Part shown: in pieces, positions 1-7,740 of the stretch
Position numbering within the stretch: the first letter of the stretch is position 1
Layout of the letters: each line of letters opens with the position of its first letter
Assembly: GCA_020851565.1 (NCBI GenBank)
Contig: JADZCN010000058.1
Location: 1-44,791, forward strand
Length of the DNA stretch: 44,791 nucleotides
From: Acidobacteriota bacterium
GTDB lineage: Bacteria > Acidobacteriota > Vicinamibacteria > Vicinamibacterales > UBA2999
Direction: 5' to 3'
The notes under the pieces: generated by a model
What the model was told of the DNA's origin: nothing
The model's input: only the letters and a program-made list of their open reading frames with translations
The model's database searches: none
Made by a program: the position numbers and the translations under genes

Positions 1-124
1 CGTCGAGCTCGTGATGGCGTTCGAGGAGGAGTTCGGCATCGAGATCCCTGACGAGGAGGCGGAGAAGATCACGCGCGTCAAGGAAGCGGTCCAGTACATC
101 GAGTCGCACGCCAAGAAGAAGTAG
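1..124 (+). CDS. acpP: acyl carrier protein, C-terminal part (5' end outside window)
   Basis: The visible 40 codons start in frame at base 2 and end at TAG 122-124. They read [20 protein letters not shown] followed by EKITRV and a lysine-rich end, which is the helix II-III region of type II acyl carrier protein. The phosphopantetheine serine (DSL motif) would lie just upstream of the window edge, so it cannot be seen. ACP carries growing acyl chains in cytoplasmic fatty-acid synthesis. It lies 32 bases upstream of fabF on the same strand, the usual acpP-fabF order. The identification rests on the strongly conserved [16 protein letters not shown] stretch. Confidence 0.93.
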   Translation, partial: VELVMAFEEEFGIEIPDEEAEKITRVKEAVQYIESHAKKK

Positions 125-156
125 GGCGTGCGCCGATCTTCGGCGACGGAGGGACA

Positions 157-1398
157 GTGAGCAGGCGAGTTGTGGTTACCGGCATCGGCTTGGTGTCGTC
201 CCTGGGCATCGGGACCGAGGCCACCTGGAACGGCCTGCTGGCGGGCCAGAGCGGGGCGGGGCCCATCACGAAGTTCGACGCGACCGCGTTCAGCACGCGG
301 TTCGCGGCCGAGGTGAAGGGCTTCGATCCCCTGGCGTTCATCGACAAGAAAGACGTCAAGAAGATGGACGTCTTCATTCAGTACGCCGTGGCCGCCGCGC
401 AGTTCGCCATGGACGACTCGCGGCTGGCGATCACTCCGGAGATCGCGCCGCGTGTCGGTGTCTTTATCGCGTCCGGCATCGGCGGGTTCACCACCATCGA
501 GCGCGAGCACCGCGCGTTCCTCGAAGGGGGGCCGCGCCGCATCTCGCCGTTCTTCATCCCCTCGGCCATCATCAACCTGGCGTCGGGCCAGGTGTCGATT
601 CGCTTCGGCGCCAAGGGCCCCAACTCCGCCACCTGCACGGCCTGCACGGCCTCGGCGCACGCCATCGGCGACGCCTACGAAATCATCAAGCGCGGCGCGG
701 CCGACGCGATGATCGCCGGAGGGTCCGAGGCGGCAGTCTGTGCGATGGGCGTCGGCGGATTCGCCGCCATGCGCGCGCTGTCGACCCGCAACGACGAGCC
801 GCAGCGGGCCAGCCGGCCCTTCGACAAGGACCGTGATGGCTTCGTGCTCGGCGAGGGCAGCGGGGTGCTGATCCTCGAGGAACTGGAGTTCGCGCGCCGC
901 CGGGGCGCGCCCATCTACGCCGAGATGGCGGGCTACGGCATGTCGGGCGACGCGTACCACATGACCGGCCAGCCCGAGGACGGGGACGGCGCGTACCGCG
1001 TGATGCGCGCGGCCCTGGAGTCGGCGGGAGTCGAGCCGGACGTCGTGGACTACATCAACGCCCACGGCACGTCGACGCCCATCAACGACCCCACCGAAAC
1101 GCTGGCCGTGAAGCGCGTGTTCGGCGAGCATGCCCGCACGCTGGCGATTTCCTCGACCAAGTCGATGACGGGCCACCTGCTCGGCGCGGCCGGCGGGCTC
1201 GAGGCCGGCATCACCGCGCTGGCCGTGAAGCACCAGGTGCTTCCCCCGACCATCAACCTCGATGAGCCCGGCGAGGGCTGCGACCTCGACTACGTGCCTC
1301 ACAAGCCCCGCCAGGCCGCCGTGCGCTACGCACTCTCGAACTCGTTCGGGTTCGGCGGGACGAACGGATCGCTCCTGTTCAAGCGATTCGAGGATTGA
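157..1398 (+). CDS. fabF: beta-ketoacyl-ACP synthase II
   Basis: FabF condenses malonyl-ACP with acyl-ACP in the elongation step of type II fatty-acid synthesis. The 413-residue protein has the usual length. It shows the Cys-His-His triad: Cys163 in the TACTAS motif, His303 in NAHGTSTP and His340 in KSMTGHLLGAAGG, plus the glycine-rich C-terminal GFGGTN. The GTG start at 157 is chosen because it follows a strong Shine-Dalgarno site (GGAGGGA, 148-154) and gives the typical MSRRVVVTG N-terminus. It follows acpP and is followed by etfB after 5 bases, so fatty-acid synthesis and ETF genes are probably co-transcribed. Confidence 0.96.
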   Translation: MSRRVVVTGIGLVSSLGIGTEATWNGLLAGQSGAGPITKFDATAFSTRFAAEVKGFDPLAFIDKKDVKKMDVFIQYAVAAAQFAMDDSRLAITPEIAPRVGVFIASGIGGFTTIEREHRAFLEGGPRRISPFFIPSAIINLASGQVSIRFGAKGPNSATCTACTASAHAIGDAYEIIKRGAADAMIAGGSEAAVCAMGVGGFAAMRALSTRNDEPQRASRPFDKDRDGFVLGEGSGVLILEELEFARRRGAPIYAEMAGYGMSGDAYHMTGQPEDGDGAYRVMRAALESAGVEPDVVDYINAHGTSTPINDPTETLAVKRVFGEHARTLAISSTKSMTGHLLGAAGGLEAGITALAVKHQVLPPTINLDEPGEGCDLDYVPHKPRQAAVRYALSNSFGFGGTNGSLLFKRFED

Positions 1399-1403
1399 GA
1401 ACC

Positions 1404-2171
1404 ATGAAGATTGCCGTCTGCATCAAGCAAGTGCCGACCCGCGAGTGGCAGCCACGCCTGAACGATGCCAGGACGTGGATCCGCGAGCAGGAGGCGAGTT
1501 ACGAGATGAACGAGCCCGACGCCTACGCGCTCGAGGAAGGCTTGCGCCTGCGGGAAAAGCATGGCGGAGAGGTGGTCGTGTGCTCCGCCGGCCCGGCTCG
1601 CGTGCAGCAGGTCATCCGCGAGGCGCTGGCGCGCGGGGCGGACCGCGCCGTGCACGTGGAAGACGAGGCGCTGGGCGCCGCCGATGCCTTCACCGCGGCC
1701 GCCGCCCTCACGCCGGCGATGCAGGAAGAGCGGTTCGACCTCATCCTCACCGGCCTGCAGTCCGACGACCAGGGGCACGCGCAGTTCGGCCCGGTCCTGG
1801 CGGAGAAGGTCGGCGTGCCGCACTCGACCATCATCATGGAGGTCCAGGCGGATCCCGCGGCGTCGAGCATGAAGGTTAAGCGCGAGCTCGAGGGCGGCTG
1901 GTTCCAGTACGTGACCATGCCGCTGCCCGCGCTCCTCACGATTCAGAGCGGCATCAACCAGCTGCGCTACGCCACCCTCAAGGGCATCATGGCGGCCAAG
2001 AAGAAGGAGATCCGGAAGGTCGCGCCGCCGGCGGGCCTGGCGTCGCGCCTGAAGGTCGTGGCGCTCTACGCGCCGCAGAAGTCGAAGCAGACGGTCATGA
2101 TCGGCGGCTCGCCCGCCGACGCCGCCAGGGAACTGGTGCGGCGGCTGCGTGAGGAGGCGAGGGCGCTGTGA
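1404..2171 (+). CDS. etfB: electron transfer flavoprotein, beta subunit
   Basis: This is the small subunit of the ETF heterodimer, which takes electrons from acyl-CoA and other dehydrogenases. ATG 1404 gives MKIAVCIKQVP, the normal N-terminus, and GAGGA at 1390-1394 can serve as ribosome site. A TTG start at 1395 would overlap the fabF stop and is less likely. Residues 117-130 (GLQSDDQGHAQFGP) match the AMP-binding loop. Residues 158-179, VKRELEGG through the MPLPALLT end, fit the ETF-beta signature, followed by the typical RYATLKGIMAAKKK. The 255-residue length is normal. Its stop overlaps the etfA start (GTGA), indicating translational coupling and equal production of the two subunits. Confidence 0.96.
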   Translation: MKIAVCIKQVPTREWQPRLNDARTWIREQEASYEMNEPDAYALEEGLRLREKHGGEVVVCSAGPARVQQVIREALARGADRAVHVEDEALGAADAFTAAAALTPAMQEERFDLILTGLQSDDQGHAQFGPVLAEKVGVPHSTIIMEVQADPAASSMKVKRELEGGWFQYVTMPLPALLTIQSGINQLRYATLKGIMAAKKKEIRKVAPPAGLASRLKVVALYAPQKSKQTVMIGGSPADAARELVRRLREEARAL

Positions 2172-3136
2172 TCCTGGTCATCGCGGAACAGAAGGATGGC
2201 AAGCTCAATCGCGCCACGTGGGAAGCCATTGCCGCCGCCCAGCAGCTCTCCGCGGGCAGCGTGCCCGTGAAGGTGGCGGTCTTGGGTGAGGGCGTGAGCG
2301 GCGTGGCTGGCGAGCTCGCGGCGGCCGACGTGGCCGAGGTGCTCACCGTGGACCAGCCGGTCCTGGGCCGCTACACGGCCGATGCATTCGTGCACGCGGC
2401 CGCGGCCCTCGTCACGGCACAGGCGCCCGCGCACGTCCTGCTGGCACACACCTACCAGACACGCGACTTCGTGCCGGGGCTCGCGGCGCGGCTCGACCGC
2501 GCCCTCGTCACCGACGTCATCGCCATCAAGTCGGCGGCCGGCCAGGCGGCTTTCGCGCGCCCGATGTTCCAGGGCAAGCTCGTCGCCGACGTCGTGCTGG
2601 AGGGGCCGGCGCCGCACCTGGTGACGGTCCAGATCGGGGCGTTTCGGGCCGATGCCGTGCGCAAGGGGAGCACCGCCGCGCCGGTGTCGGTGGCGGCGAT
2701 CGCCGTGGACCCGTCCGTGGTGCGCCAGGCGCCCGAATCGCCGTTCCAGGAAGCCAAGCAGGCGGTGGACCTGTCGCAGGCCGAGCGTATCGTCGCCGTG
2801 GGCCGCGGGATCAAGGCCCAGGAGAACATCGCGGTGGCCCAGCAACTCGCCGGGGCGTTCGGCGCCGAGCTGGCGGCCTCCAGGCCCATCTGCGACAACG
2901 GCTGGCTGCCGATGGAGCGCCAGATCGGGAGCTCGGGCCAGACCGTGGCTCCAAAGCTGTACGTCGCGATCGGCATCTCGGGGGCCATCCAGCACCTCGT
3001 CGGCATGAAGGGCTCGCGGACCATCGTTGCCATCAACAAGGACGCCGAGGCGCCGATCTTCGAGATCGCGGACTACGGGATCACCGGCGACCTGTTCGAG
3101 GTGGCGCCGGCGCTGATAACAGAGCTGAAGAAATAG
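2168..3136 (+). CDS. etfA: electron transfer flavoprotein, alpha subunit
   Basis: EtfA binds FAD and pairs with EtfB. The 322-residue protein has an N-terminal alpha/beta domain and the C-terminal FAD domain. Visible FAD contacts include GRGI (212-215), SRP (238-240) and [10 protein letters not shown] (251-260). The family signature at 264-290 runs from [14 protein letters not shown] to IVAIN. The C-terminus ([19 protein letters not shown]) is canonical. The GTG start overlaps the etfB stop. The following 136-base gap before ETF-QO is filled by an inverted pair of octamer arrays, so the stoichiometry or mRNA processing between etfA and ETF-QO may differ from that within etfBA; this last point is inference. 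Confidence 0.96.
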   Translation: MILVIAEQKDGKLNRATWEAIAAAQQLSAGSVPVKVAVLGEGVSGVAGELAAADVAEVLTVDQPVLGRYTADAFVHAAAALVTAQAPAHVLLAHTYQTRDFVPGLAARLDRALVTDVIAIKSAAGQAAFARPMFQGKLVADVVLEGPAPHLVTVQIGAFRADAVRKGSTAAPVSVAAIAVDPSVVRQAPESPFQEAKQAVDLSQAERIVAVGRGIKAQENIAVAQQLAGAFGAELAASRPICDNGWLPMERQIGSSGQTVAPKLYVAIGISGAIQHLVGMKGSRTIVAINKDAEAPIFEIADYGITGDLFEVAPALITELKK

Positions 3137-3184
3137 TCTTGAGGTCTTGAAGTCTTGAGGTCCTGGGGTCTTGAAGTCTTGAGG
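3137..3184 (+). repeat. octamer array family A, left arm
   Basis: Six consecutive 8-base units begin right after the etfA stop: TCTTGAGG, TCTTGAAG, TCTTGAGG, TCCTGGGG, TCTTGAAG, TCTTGAGG. The phase is unbroken while bases within the unit vary. The reverse complement of the same family follows at 3211-3266, so the two arms can fold into a long imperfect hairpin with a loop of about 26 bases. There is no T-run after it, so a simple intrinsic terminator is unlikely. Confidence 0.85.
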
Positions 3185-3210
3185 TGCTAACGGAAGGCGG
3201 CCGTCACAAC

Positions 3211-3266
3211 CCTCAAGACCCCAAGCCCTCAAGACCCCAAGCCCTCAAGACCCCAAGACCTCAGGA
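3211..3266 (-). repeat. octamer array family A, right (inverted) arm
   Basis: Seven octamers alternate CCTCAAGA and CCCCAAGC/CCCCAAGA and end with CCTCAGGA. They are the reverse complement of the left arm at 3137-3184. The last unit contains AGGA (3263-3266), six bases before the ETF-QO ATG, so the array appears to supply that gene's ribosome-binding site. Confidence 0.85.
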
Positions 3267-3272
3267 CCTCCC

Positions 3273-4934
3273 ATGGACCGAGAAACCCTTGAAGTCGATG
3301 TCCTGATAGTCGGCGGCGGGCCCGGCGGGCTCTCGGCGGCGCTGCGGCTGGCCCAGATCCAGAAGCAGAAGGGCGGCGAGCCGCTCTCAATTGCCGTGAT
3401 CGAGAAGGCCCGGGAACCGGGTGCGCACCAGCTGTCGGGCGCGCTGCTCGACCCTTCGACGCTTCGCGAACTGGTGCCGGACTTTCAGGCGCGAGGGGCA
3501 CCCCTCGCGACCGAAGTGACCGGAGACAACATCTACTTCCTGACCCCGAGGAAGAAGCTGCGGCTGCCCATCACGCCGCCGCCGTTCAAGAACCACGGCA
3601 ACTACATCATCTCGCTCAACCAGTTCACGAAGTGGCTCGCGGCACAGGTGGAGGCCGAGGGCATCGATCTCTTCTGGGGCTTCGCAGGTCAGTCGGTGCT
3701 CTTCGATGGCCAGCGTGTCGTGGGCGTCCGCACGGGCGATCGCGGCGTGGGGAAGGACGGGCGGCCGCGCGGGATGTTCGAGCCCGGGGCCGACATCCGG
3801 GCGAAGGTGACGATCTTCGCCGATGGCGTGCGCGGGCACCTCACGAAGGAGCTGATGCGCACGCTCCAGCTCGGGAACCACTTCCACCCCGCGCAGTTCG
3901 CCATCGGCCTGAAGGAGCTGTGGGATATCCCGAAGGATCGCCTGGCGCCTGGCACGGTCATCCACACCCTGGGGTACCCGCTTCGGCAGGAGGAGTTCGG
4001 CGGCAGCTGGCTCTACGCGATGCCGGACGGGAAGCTGTCCATCGGCTTCGTCGTGGGCCTCGACTACAAGGACCCGCTGCTCGATCCGCACGCGGCCTTC
4101 CAGCGCTTCAAGCTGCACCCGTTCATCTCGGGCATTCTCGAGGGCGGGCAGATGGTGCGCTACGGCGCCAAGGCCCTGCCCGAGGGAGGCTGGAACACGC
4201 AGCCGCGCCTGGTGATGGACGGTGGCCTCATCGTGGGCGACGCGGCGAACTTCGTGAACTCGATGCGGCTGAAGGGCATCCACCTGGCGATGCGCAGCGG
4301 CATGCTGGCCGCCGAAGCCGCGTACGAGGCGGTGCGACGTAGCGACACCTCGGCCCATGCCCTGCAGCGCTACAAAACGCTGGTGGACGAGAGCGCAATC
4401 AAGGGCGAGCTCTACCCGGTCCGGAACGTGCACCAGGCCTTTGGCCAGGGGCTCTATGCCGGCAGCGCCTTTGCCGCGTTCGCGATGCTCACCAATGGTC
4501 GGCTCGCGGGACGCGACTTCCACGGGCACCTGGGCCACACCAGGATGCGGACGCTGGACACCTATTACGGGATGGACAAGCGCGACATCCTGACGGGCTC
4601 GAACGCGGTCGTCCCGGATCGGAAGGTCACCTTCGACAAGCTGACGAGCGTCCACTTCTCGGGCACGCACCACGAGGAAGACCAGCCGGTGCATCTGCTG
4701 GTGCACACCGAGGTGTGCCACTCGATCTGCGGCGAGGAGTACGGGCACCCCTGCGTGCGTTTCTGCCCCGCGGGCGTCTACGAGATGGTGGACAACGGCC
4801 GGGGCGGGCGGCGCCTGCAGATCAACGCGTCCAACTGCGTGCACTGCAAGACCTGCGACATCATGGACCCCTACGGCGTGATCACCTGGGTCGCACCGGA
4901 AGGCGGCGAGGGGCCCCAGTACGACGGGATGTGA
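3273..4934 (+). CDS. electron transfer flavoprotein-ubiquinone oxidoreductase
   Basis: ETF-QO passes electrons from reduced ETF to membrane quinone through FAD and a [4Fe-4S] cluster; it is a monotopic membrane enzyme. The 553 residues show the dinucleotide motif DVLIVGGGPGGLSAAL (GGGPGG at 14-19). A second FAD contact lies near LIVGDAANFVNSMRLKGIH. The C-terminal ferredoxin-like domain has Cys498 (FCPAGVYE) and Cys522, Cys525, Cys528 (CVHCKTCD), the expected four ligands. The end GGEGPQYDGM is typical. ATG 3273 follows AGGA at 3263-3266 inside the preceding repeat array. With etfBA upstream, the region encodes the full route from ETF to quinone. It converges on rfbA. Confidence 0.95.
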   Translation: MDRETLEVDVLIVGGGPGGLSAALRLAQIQKQKGGEPLSIAVIEKAREPGAHQLSGALLDPSTLRELVPDFQARGAPLATEVTGDNIYFLTPRKKLRLPITPPPFKNHGNYIISLNQFTKWLAAQVEAEGIDLFWGFAGQSVLFDGQRVVGVRTGDRGVGKDGRPRGMFEPGADIRAKVTIFADGVRGHLTKELMRTLQLGNHFHPAQFAIGLKELWDIPKDRLAPGTVIHTLGYPLRQEEFGGSWLYAMPDGKLSIGFVVGLDYKDPLLDPHAAFQRFKLHPFISGILEGGQMVRYGAKALPEGGWNTQPRLVMDGGLIVGDAANFVNSMRLKGIHLAMRSGMLAAEAAYEAVRRSDTSAHALQRYKTLVDESAIKGELYPVRNVHQAFGQGLYAGSAFAAFAMLTNGRLAGRDFHGHLGHTRMRTLDTYYGMDKRDILTGSNAVVPDRKVTFDKLTSVHFSGTHHEEDQPVHLLVHTEVCHSICGEEYGHPCVRFCPAGVYEMVDNGRGGRRLQINASNCVHCKTCDIMDPYGVITWVAPEGGEGPQYDGM

Positions 4935-4935
4935 G

Positions 4936-4959
4936 GGCCTGGCGGCCGCGGATCAGGCC
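4936..4959. terminator. possible bidirectional hairpin between ETF-QO and rfbA
   Basis: Two convergent genes are separated by only 18 bases. GGCCTG (4936-4941) pairs with CAGGCC (4954-4959), and the 12-base loop contains the palindrome GCGGCCGC (4942-4949). There is no flanking T-run, so termination is only suggested by the convergent position. Confidence 0.25.
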
Positions 4960-5855
4960 GTGGCCTCGTCGCGCAGGCGCACGGGCGAGTCTTCTTCGAC
5001 CAGGCGCCGCAGGTACTGGCCGTACTGGTTGGACGCCATGCTGCCCGCCGACCGGAGGACGTCCTCGGCGCTGATATAGCCCATGCGGTAGGCCACCTCT
5101 TCCGGGCAGGCCACCTTGAGCCCCTGCCGCTCCTCGATGGCCTGGATGAACATGGAGGCCTGGAGCAGCGAGTCGTGCGCGCCGGTGTCGAGCCAGGCGA
5201 TGCCGCGGCCCAGCAACTCGACGTTGAGGAGGCCACGCCGCAGGTATTCGCGGTTGACGTCGGTGATCTCGAGCTCGCCGCGGGCCGACGGTTTCAGGGC
5301 CGCGGCGATGTCGAGGACGTCGTTGTCGTAGAAGTACAGCCCGGTTACCGCCCACGGCGAGCGCGGCTCCCTGGGCTTCTCCTCGAGCGACAGGGCCCGT
5401 CCGGTCTCGTCGAACTCGACCACGCCGTAGCGCTCGGGATCCTTCACGCGGTACGCGAAGACGGTGGCGCCCTGCTGGCGCGCCGCGGCCTGGCTGACGA
5501 TGTCGGAGAGCCCGTGGCCGTAGAAGATGTTGTCGCCGAGCGCCAGGGCCGCCGGGGCACTGCCGACGAAGTCGCGGCCGATGATGAACGCCTGGGCGAG
5601 CCCGCCCGGATGCGGCTGGGCGGCGTACGAGAGATTGAGGCCGAACTGGCTGCCATCGCCCAGCACCCGCTGGAAGCTGGCCTGATCCTGCGGGGTGGTG
5701 ATGACCAGGATGTCCCGGAGCCCCGCCAGCATCAGCGTGGTCAGCGGGTAATAGATCATCGGCTTGTCGTACACCGGCATCAGCTGCTTGCTGACCGCGA
5801 GTGTGAGGGGGTGCAGGCGCGTGCCCGCGCCACCGGCCAGGATGATGCCCTTCAT
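4953..5855 (-). CDS. rfbA: glucose-1-phosphate thymidylyltransferase
   Basis: RfbA forms dTDP-glucose from glucose-1-phosphate and dTTP, the first step to dTDP-rhamnose and other deoxysugars of surface polysaccharide. The 300-residue protein begins [18 protein letters not shown], the nucleotide-binding motif at 8-18, then [34 protein letters not shown] and [12 protein letters not shown] are family hallmarks. ATG 5855 is preferred over an upstream start that would add about 30 non-conserved residues and run into the divergent gene. A TAGAAT box ends 8 bases before this ATG. The other rfb genes are not adjacent, so the pathway is scattered. Confidence 0.95.
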   Translation of the reverse strand: MKGIILAGGAGTRLHPLTLAVSKQLMPVYDKPMIYYPLTTLMLAGLRDILVITTPQDQASFQRVLGDGSQFGLNLSYAAQPHPGGLAQAFIIGRDFVGSAPAALALGDNIFYGHGLSDIVSQAAARQQGATVFAYRVKDPERYGVVEFDETGRALSLEEKPREPRSPWAVTGLYFYDNDVLDIAAALKPSARGELEITDVNREYLRRGLLNVELLGRGIAWLDTGAHDSLLQASMFIQAIEERQGLKVACPEEVAYRMGYISAEDVLRSAGSMASNQYGQYLRRLVEEDSPVRLRDEATA

Positions 5856-5863
5856 CACCAGCA

Positions 5864-5869
5864 ATTCTA
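5864..5869 (-). promoter_or_regulatory. -10 box of rfbA, leaderless type
   Basis: On the minus strand TAGAAT is followed by 8 bases (TGCTGGTG) and then the rfbA ATG. The expected transcription start coincides with the start codon. No clear -35 was seen. Confidence 0.5.
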
Positions 5870-5913
5870 GCCGATTGGCCCGGTCCGGCCGGGCACGGGC
5901 GGACACGGTGTGG

Positions 5914-5919
5914 TGTAAT
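5914..5919 (+). promoter_or_regulatory. -10 box of acyltransferase gene, leaderless type
   Basis: TGTAAT is followed by 8 bases and the GTG start at 5928. It lies back to back with the rfbA promoter in a 72-base divergent gap. No Shine-Dalgarno site separates it from the start. Confidence 0.4.
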
Positions 5920-5927
5920 TCTGGCGG

Positions 5928-6647
5928 GTGGCACAGGAGCAGCATCGAGCGGCCGCGGCCCCGGCCTGGCAGTTGTCGTGGCGCAAGCGGGCGGAAGTGG
6001 CGGCCATCGCGGCCCTGGCCACGCCGATCCTGCAGCTATTGAGCGCCACGTGGCGCTGGCGCGTGGAAGGAGAAGAGCGGATCCGTGAGGCCGAGCGCGC
6101 CGGGGGGCACGGCATCCACGCGTTCTGGCATGGCCGCATCCTCCACGGGACCGCCCATTTCCGCCACCGCGGCATCATCGTCATCACGAGCGAGAACTTC
6201 GATGGCGAGTGGATTGCGCGGATCATCCGCCGGTTCGGGTTCGGCACGGCCCGAGGGTCGACTTCGCGCGGCGCCCGCAAGGCGCTGTTGCAGCTGGTGC
6301 GCGACGCGCGGGCGCACCCGACGGCGTTCACGGTAGACGGCCCCCGTGGCCCGGCCCGGGTGGCGCAGCCCGGTGCGGTCTGGTTGTCGAAGGCCACGGG
6401 GAACCCGGTGATTCCGTTCCACGCCGAGGCGGCGCGGCACTGGTCGATGCGCAGCTGGGATCGCACCCAGATCCCGAAGCCCTTCACCACGCTGGTCCTC
6501 GTCATCGGCGAGCCGTTCGTCGTGCCGCGCGATGCGGACGACGGAGCCCTGGAGCGGTACCGGCTGCGCCTCGAACGCGAACTGGGCGCCGCCGAGGCGC
6601 GGTGCCACGAGCTCCTGACGCAGATCAACCCAGATCAACGCAGATGA
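5928..6647 (+). CDS. DUF374 / lysophospholipid acyltransferase-family protein
   Basis: The 239-residue protein resembles the DUF374 branch of the LPLAT superfamily, which acylates lipid or lipid-A-like acceptors at the inner membrane. It has one hydrophobic N-terminal stretch (about 22-40) and then the acyltransferase motif [12 protein letters not shown], where HxxWHG replaces the HX4D motif. Further family motifs are [18 protein letters not shown] and [32 protein letters not shown]. The GTG start is dictated by the -10 box 9 bases upstream. The last codons (TQINPDQRR) are read from a CAGATCAAC-type repeat that continues past the stop, so the original C-terminus may have been altered. The acceptor substrate is unknown. 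Confidence 0.85.
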   Translation: MAQEQHRAAAAPAWQLSWRKRAEVAAIAALATPILQLLSATWRWRVEGEERIREAERAGGHGIHAFWHGRILHGTAHFRHRGIIVITSENFDGEWIARIIRRFGFGTARGSTSRGARKALLQLVRDARAHPTAFTVDGPRGPARVAQPGAVWLSKATGNPVIPFHAEAARHWSMRSWDRTQIPKPFTTLVLVIGEPFVVPRDADDGALERYRLRLERELGAAEARCHELLTQINPDQRR

Positions 6648-6697
6648 ACACGGGTAACGCAGATGAACGCAGATGGCACAGATGATCCCGATGATCC
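6621..6697 (+). repeat. 9-10 base tandem array family E (CAGATGAACG)
   Basis: Units CAGATCAACC, CAGATCAACG, CAGATGAACA, CGGGTAACG, CAGATGAACG, CAGATGGCA, CAGATGATCC and CGATGATCC follow each other. The array covers the last codons of the acyltransferase, includes its TGA, and runs into the 116-base gap before the next gene. The rest of the gap, to 6763, shows nothing clear. Confidence 0.75.
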
Positions 6698-6763
6698 CGA
6701 CGGCAGAAAAGGCGTGGAGAGCCGTGCATCAGTCTTGAACTCGTCGCCGCGCGACCGCTATCG

Positions 6764-7687
6764 ATGCTGACCGTCATCTCATCCCCTCGATTCGCTGATC
6801 ACTTGACGCCCCCCGGTCATCCCGAGCGGCCGGAGCGGGCCACGGCCATGGCCGCCGTCGTCGGGCGGTTTCGCGCGGCCGGTGGCCGTGTGGTCGAGCC
6901 GCGCCCGGCCGCCGACGCGGATCTGCTGCGCGTGCACACGCGCGGGCACGTGGAGGCCATGCGCGCGACGCGCGGCAAGGCGGTGATGCTGGACGCCGAC
7001 ACGCTCACGTCTCCCGCGTCGGAGGAGGTGGCCCGCCTGGCGGCGGGGGCGGTGCTGACCGCGGTGGACACCGTGCTGGACGGCCCGGCCGGTTCGAGAT
7101 CCGTGGCCGTCGTGCGACCTCCGGGGCATCACGCCGAGGCGGACCGCGCGATGGGGTTCTGCCTCTACAACAACATCGCGGTCGGCGCTGCGCACGCGCG
7201 TGAGCGCGGCGTCGCGCGCGTGGCCATCGTGGACTGCGACGTCCACCACGGCAACGGGACGCAGTGGACGTTCTACGAGGACCCGACGGTCCTGTACATC
7301 TCGTCGCACCAGTATCCGTACTACCCGGGAACCGGGGCGGCTGACGAGGCCGGGCGTGGCGCGGGCCTTGGCTTCACGTTGAACCTGCCGCTCGAGGCCG
7401 GCTCAGCGGACCGCGACGTGATCCGCCGGTACGAGCGCGAGGCGGTACCCAAGCTGGAGTGGTTCAAGCCCGACCTCCTGCTGGTGTCCGCCGGCTTCGA
7501 CGCGCACGAGCGCGATCCGCTCGCCGGCTGCCGCATGACGACCGATGGCTACCGGAGACTGACGGAGCTGCTCGTGAGCGCGGCAGACCGGCTGTGCGAG
7601 GGGCGCGTCGTGGTCGTGACGGAGGGCGGCTACGACCTCGCGGCCCTCACCGAATGCCTCGACGCGGTCCTCGACGCCTGCCGCTAG
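6764..7687 (+). CDS. histone deacetylase-fold (HDAC/AcuC/AphA-like) hydrolase
   Basis: This is a zinc-dependent deacetylase-fold enzyme of 307 residues, close to class II HDAC and bacterial acetylpolyamine amidohydrolases. It acts in the cytoplasm on acetyl-lysine or acetylated small amines; the substrate cannot be told from sequence. Visible are PPGHPERPER (16-25), the catalytic pair His122-His123 in RPPGHHAEADRAMGFCLYNN, zinc ligands Asp159 and His161 in VDCDVHHGNG, Asp246 in SAGFDAHERDPL, and the C-terminal VVVTEGGYD. ATG 6764 has no clear Shine-Dalgarno site. It follows a repeat-filled gap and precedes leuS by 53 bases. Confidence 0.92.
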   Translation: MLTVISSPRFADHLTPPGHPERPERATAMAAVVGRFRAAGGRVVEPRPAADADLLRVHTRGHVEAMRATRGKAVMLDADTLTSPASEEVARLAAGAVLTAVDTVLDGPAGSRSVAVVRPPGHHAEADRAMGFCLYNNIAVGAAHARERGVARVAIVDCDVHHGNGTQWTFYEDPTVLYISSHQYPYYPGTGAADEAGRGAGLGFTLNLPLEAGSADRDVIRRYEREAVPKLEWFKPDLLLVSAGFDAHERDPLAGCRMTTDGYRRLTELLVSAADRLCEGRVVVVTEGGYDLAALTECLDAVLDACR

Positions 7688-7704
7688 TCGATTCGCCCTT
7701 GCGG

Positions 7705-7710
7705 TATCCT
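7705..7710 (+). promoter_or_regulatory. possible -10 box of leuS
   Basis: TATCCT lies in the gap between the deacetylase gene and leuS, 30 bases before the GTG start. It would give a conventional leader of about 24 bases. No -35 was recognised. Confidence 0.3.
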
Positions 7711-7740
7711 TAAGGGATCATCCATCCCGAGAGACGAGAC

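Noticed and set aside
3137..3272. Intrinsic terminator between etfA and ETF-QO
   Set aside because: The arms are long and imperfect, the loop is large and there is no T-run. The genes are expected to be co-expressed.
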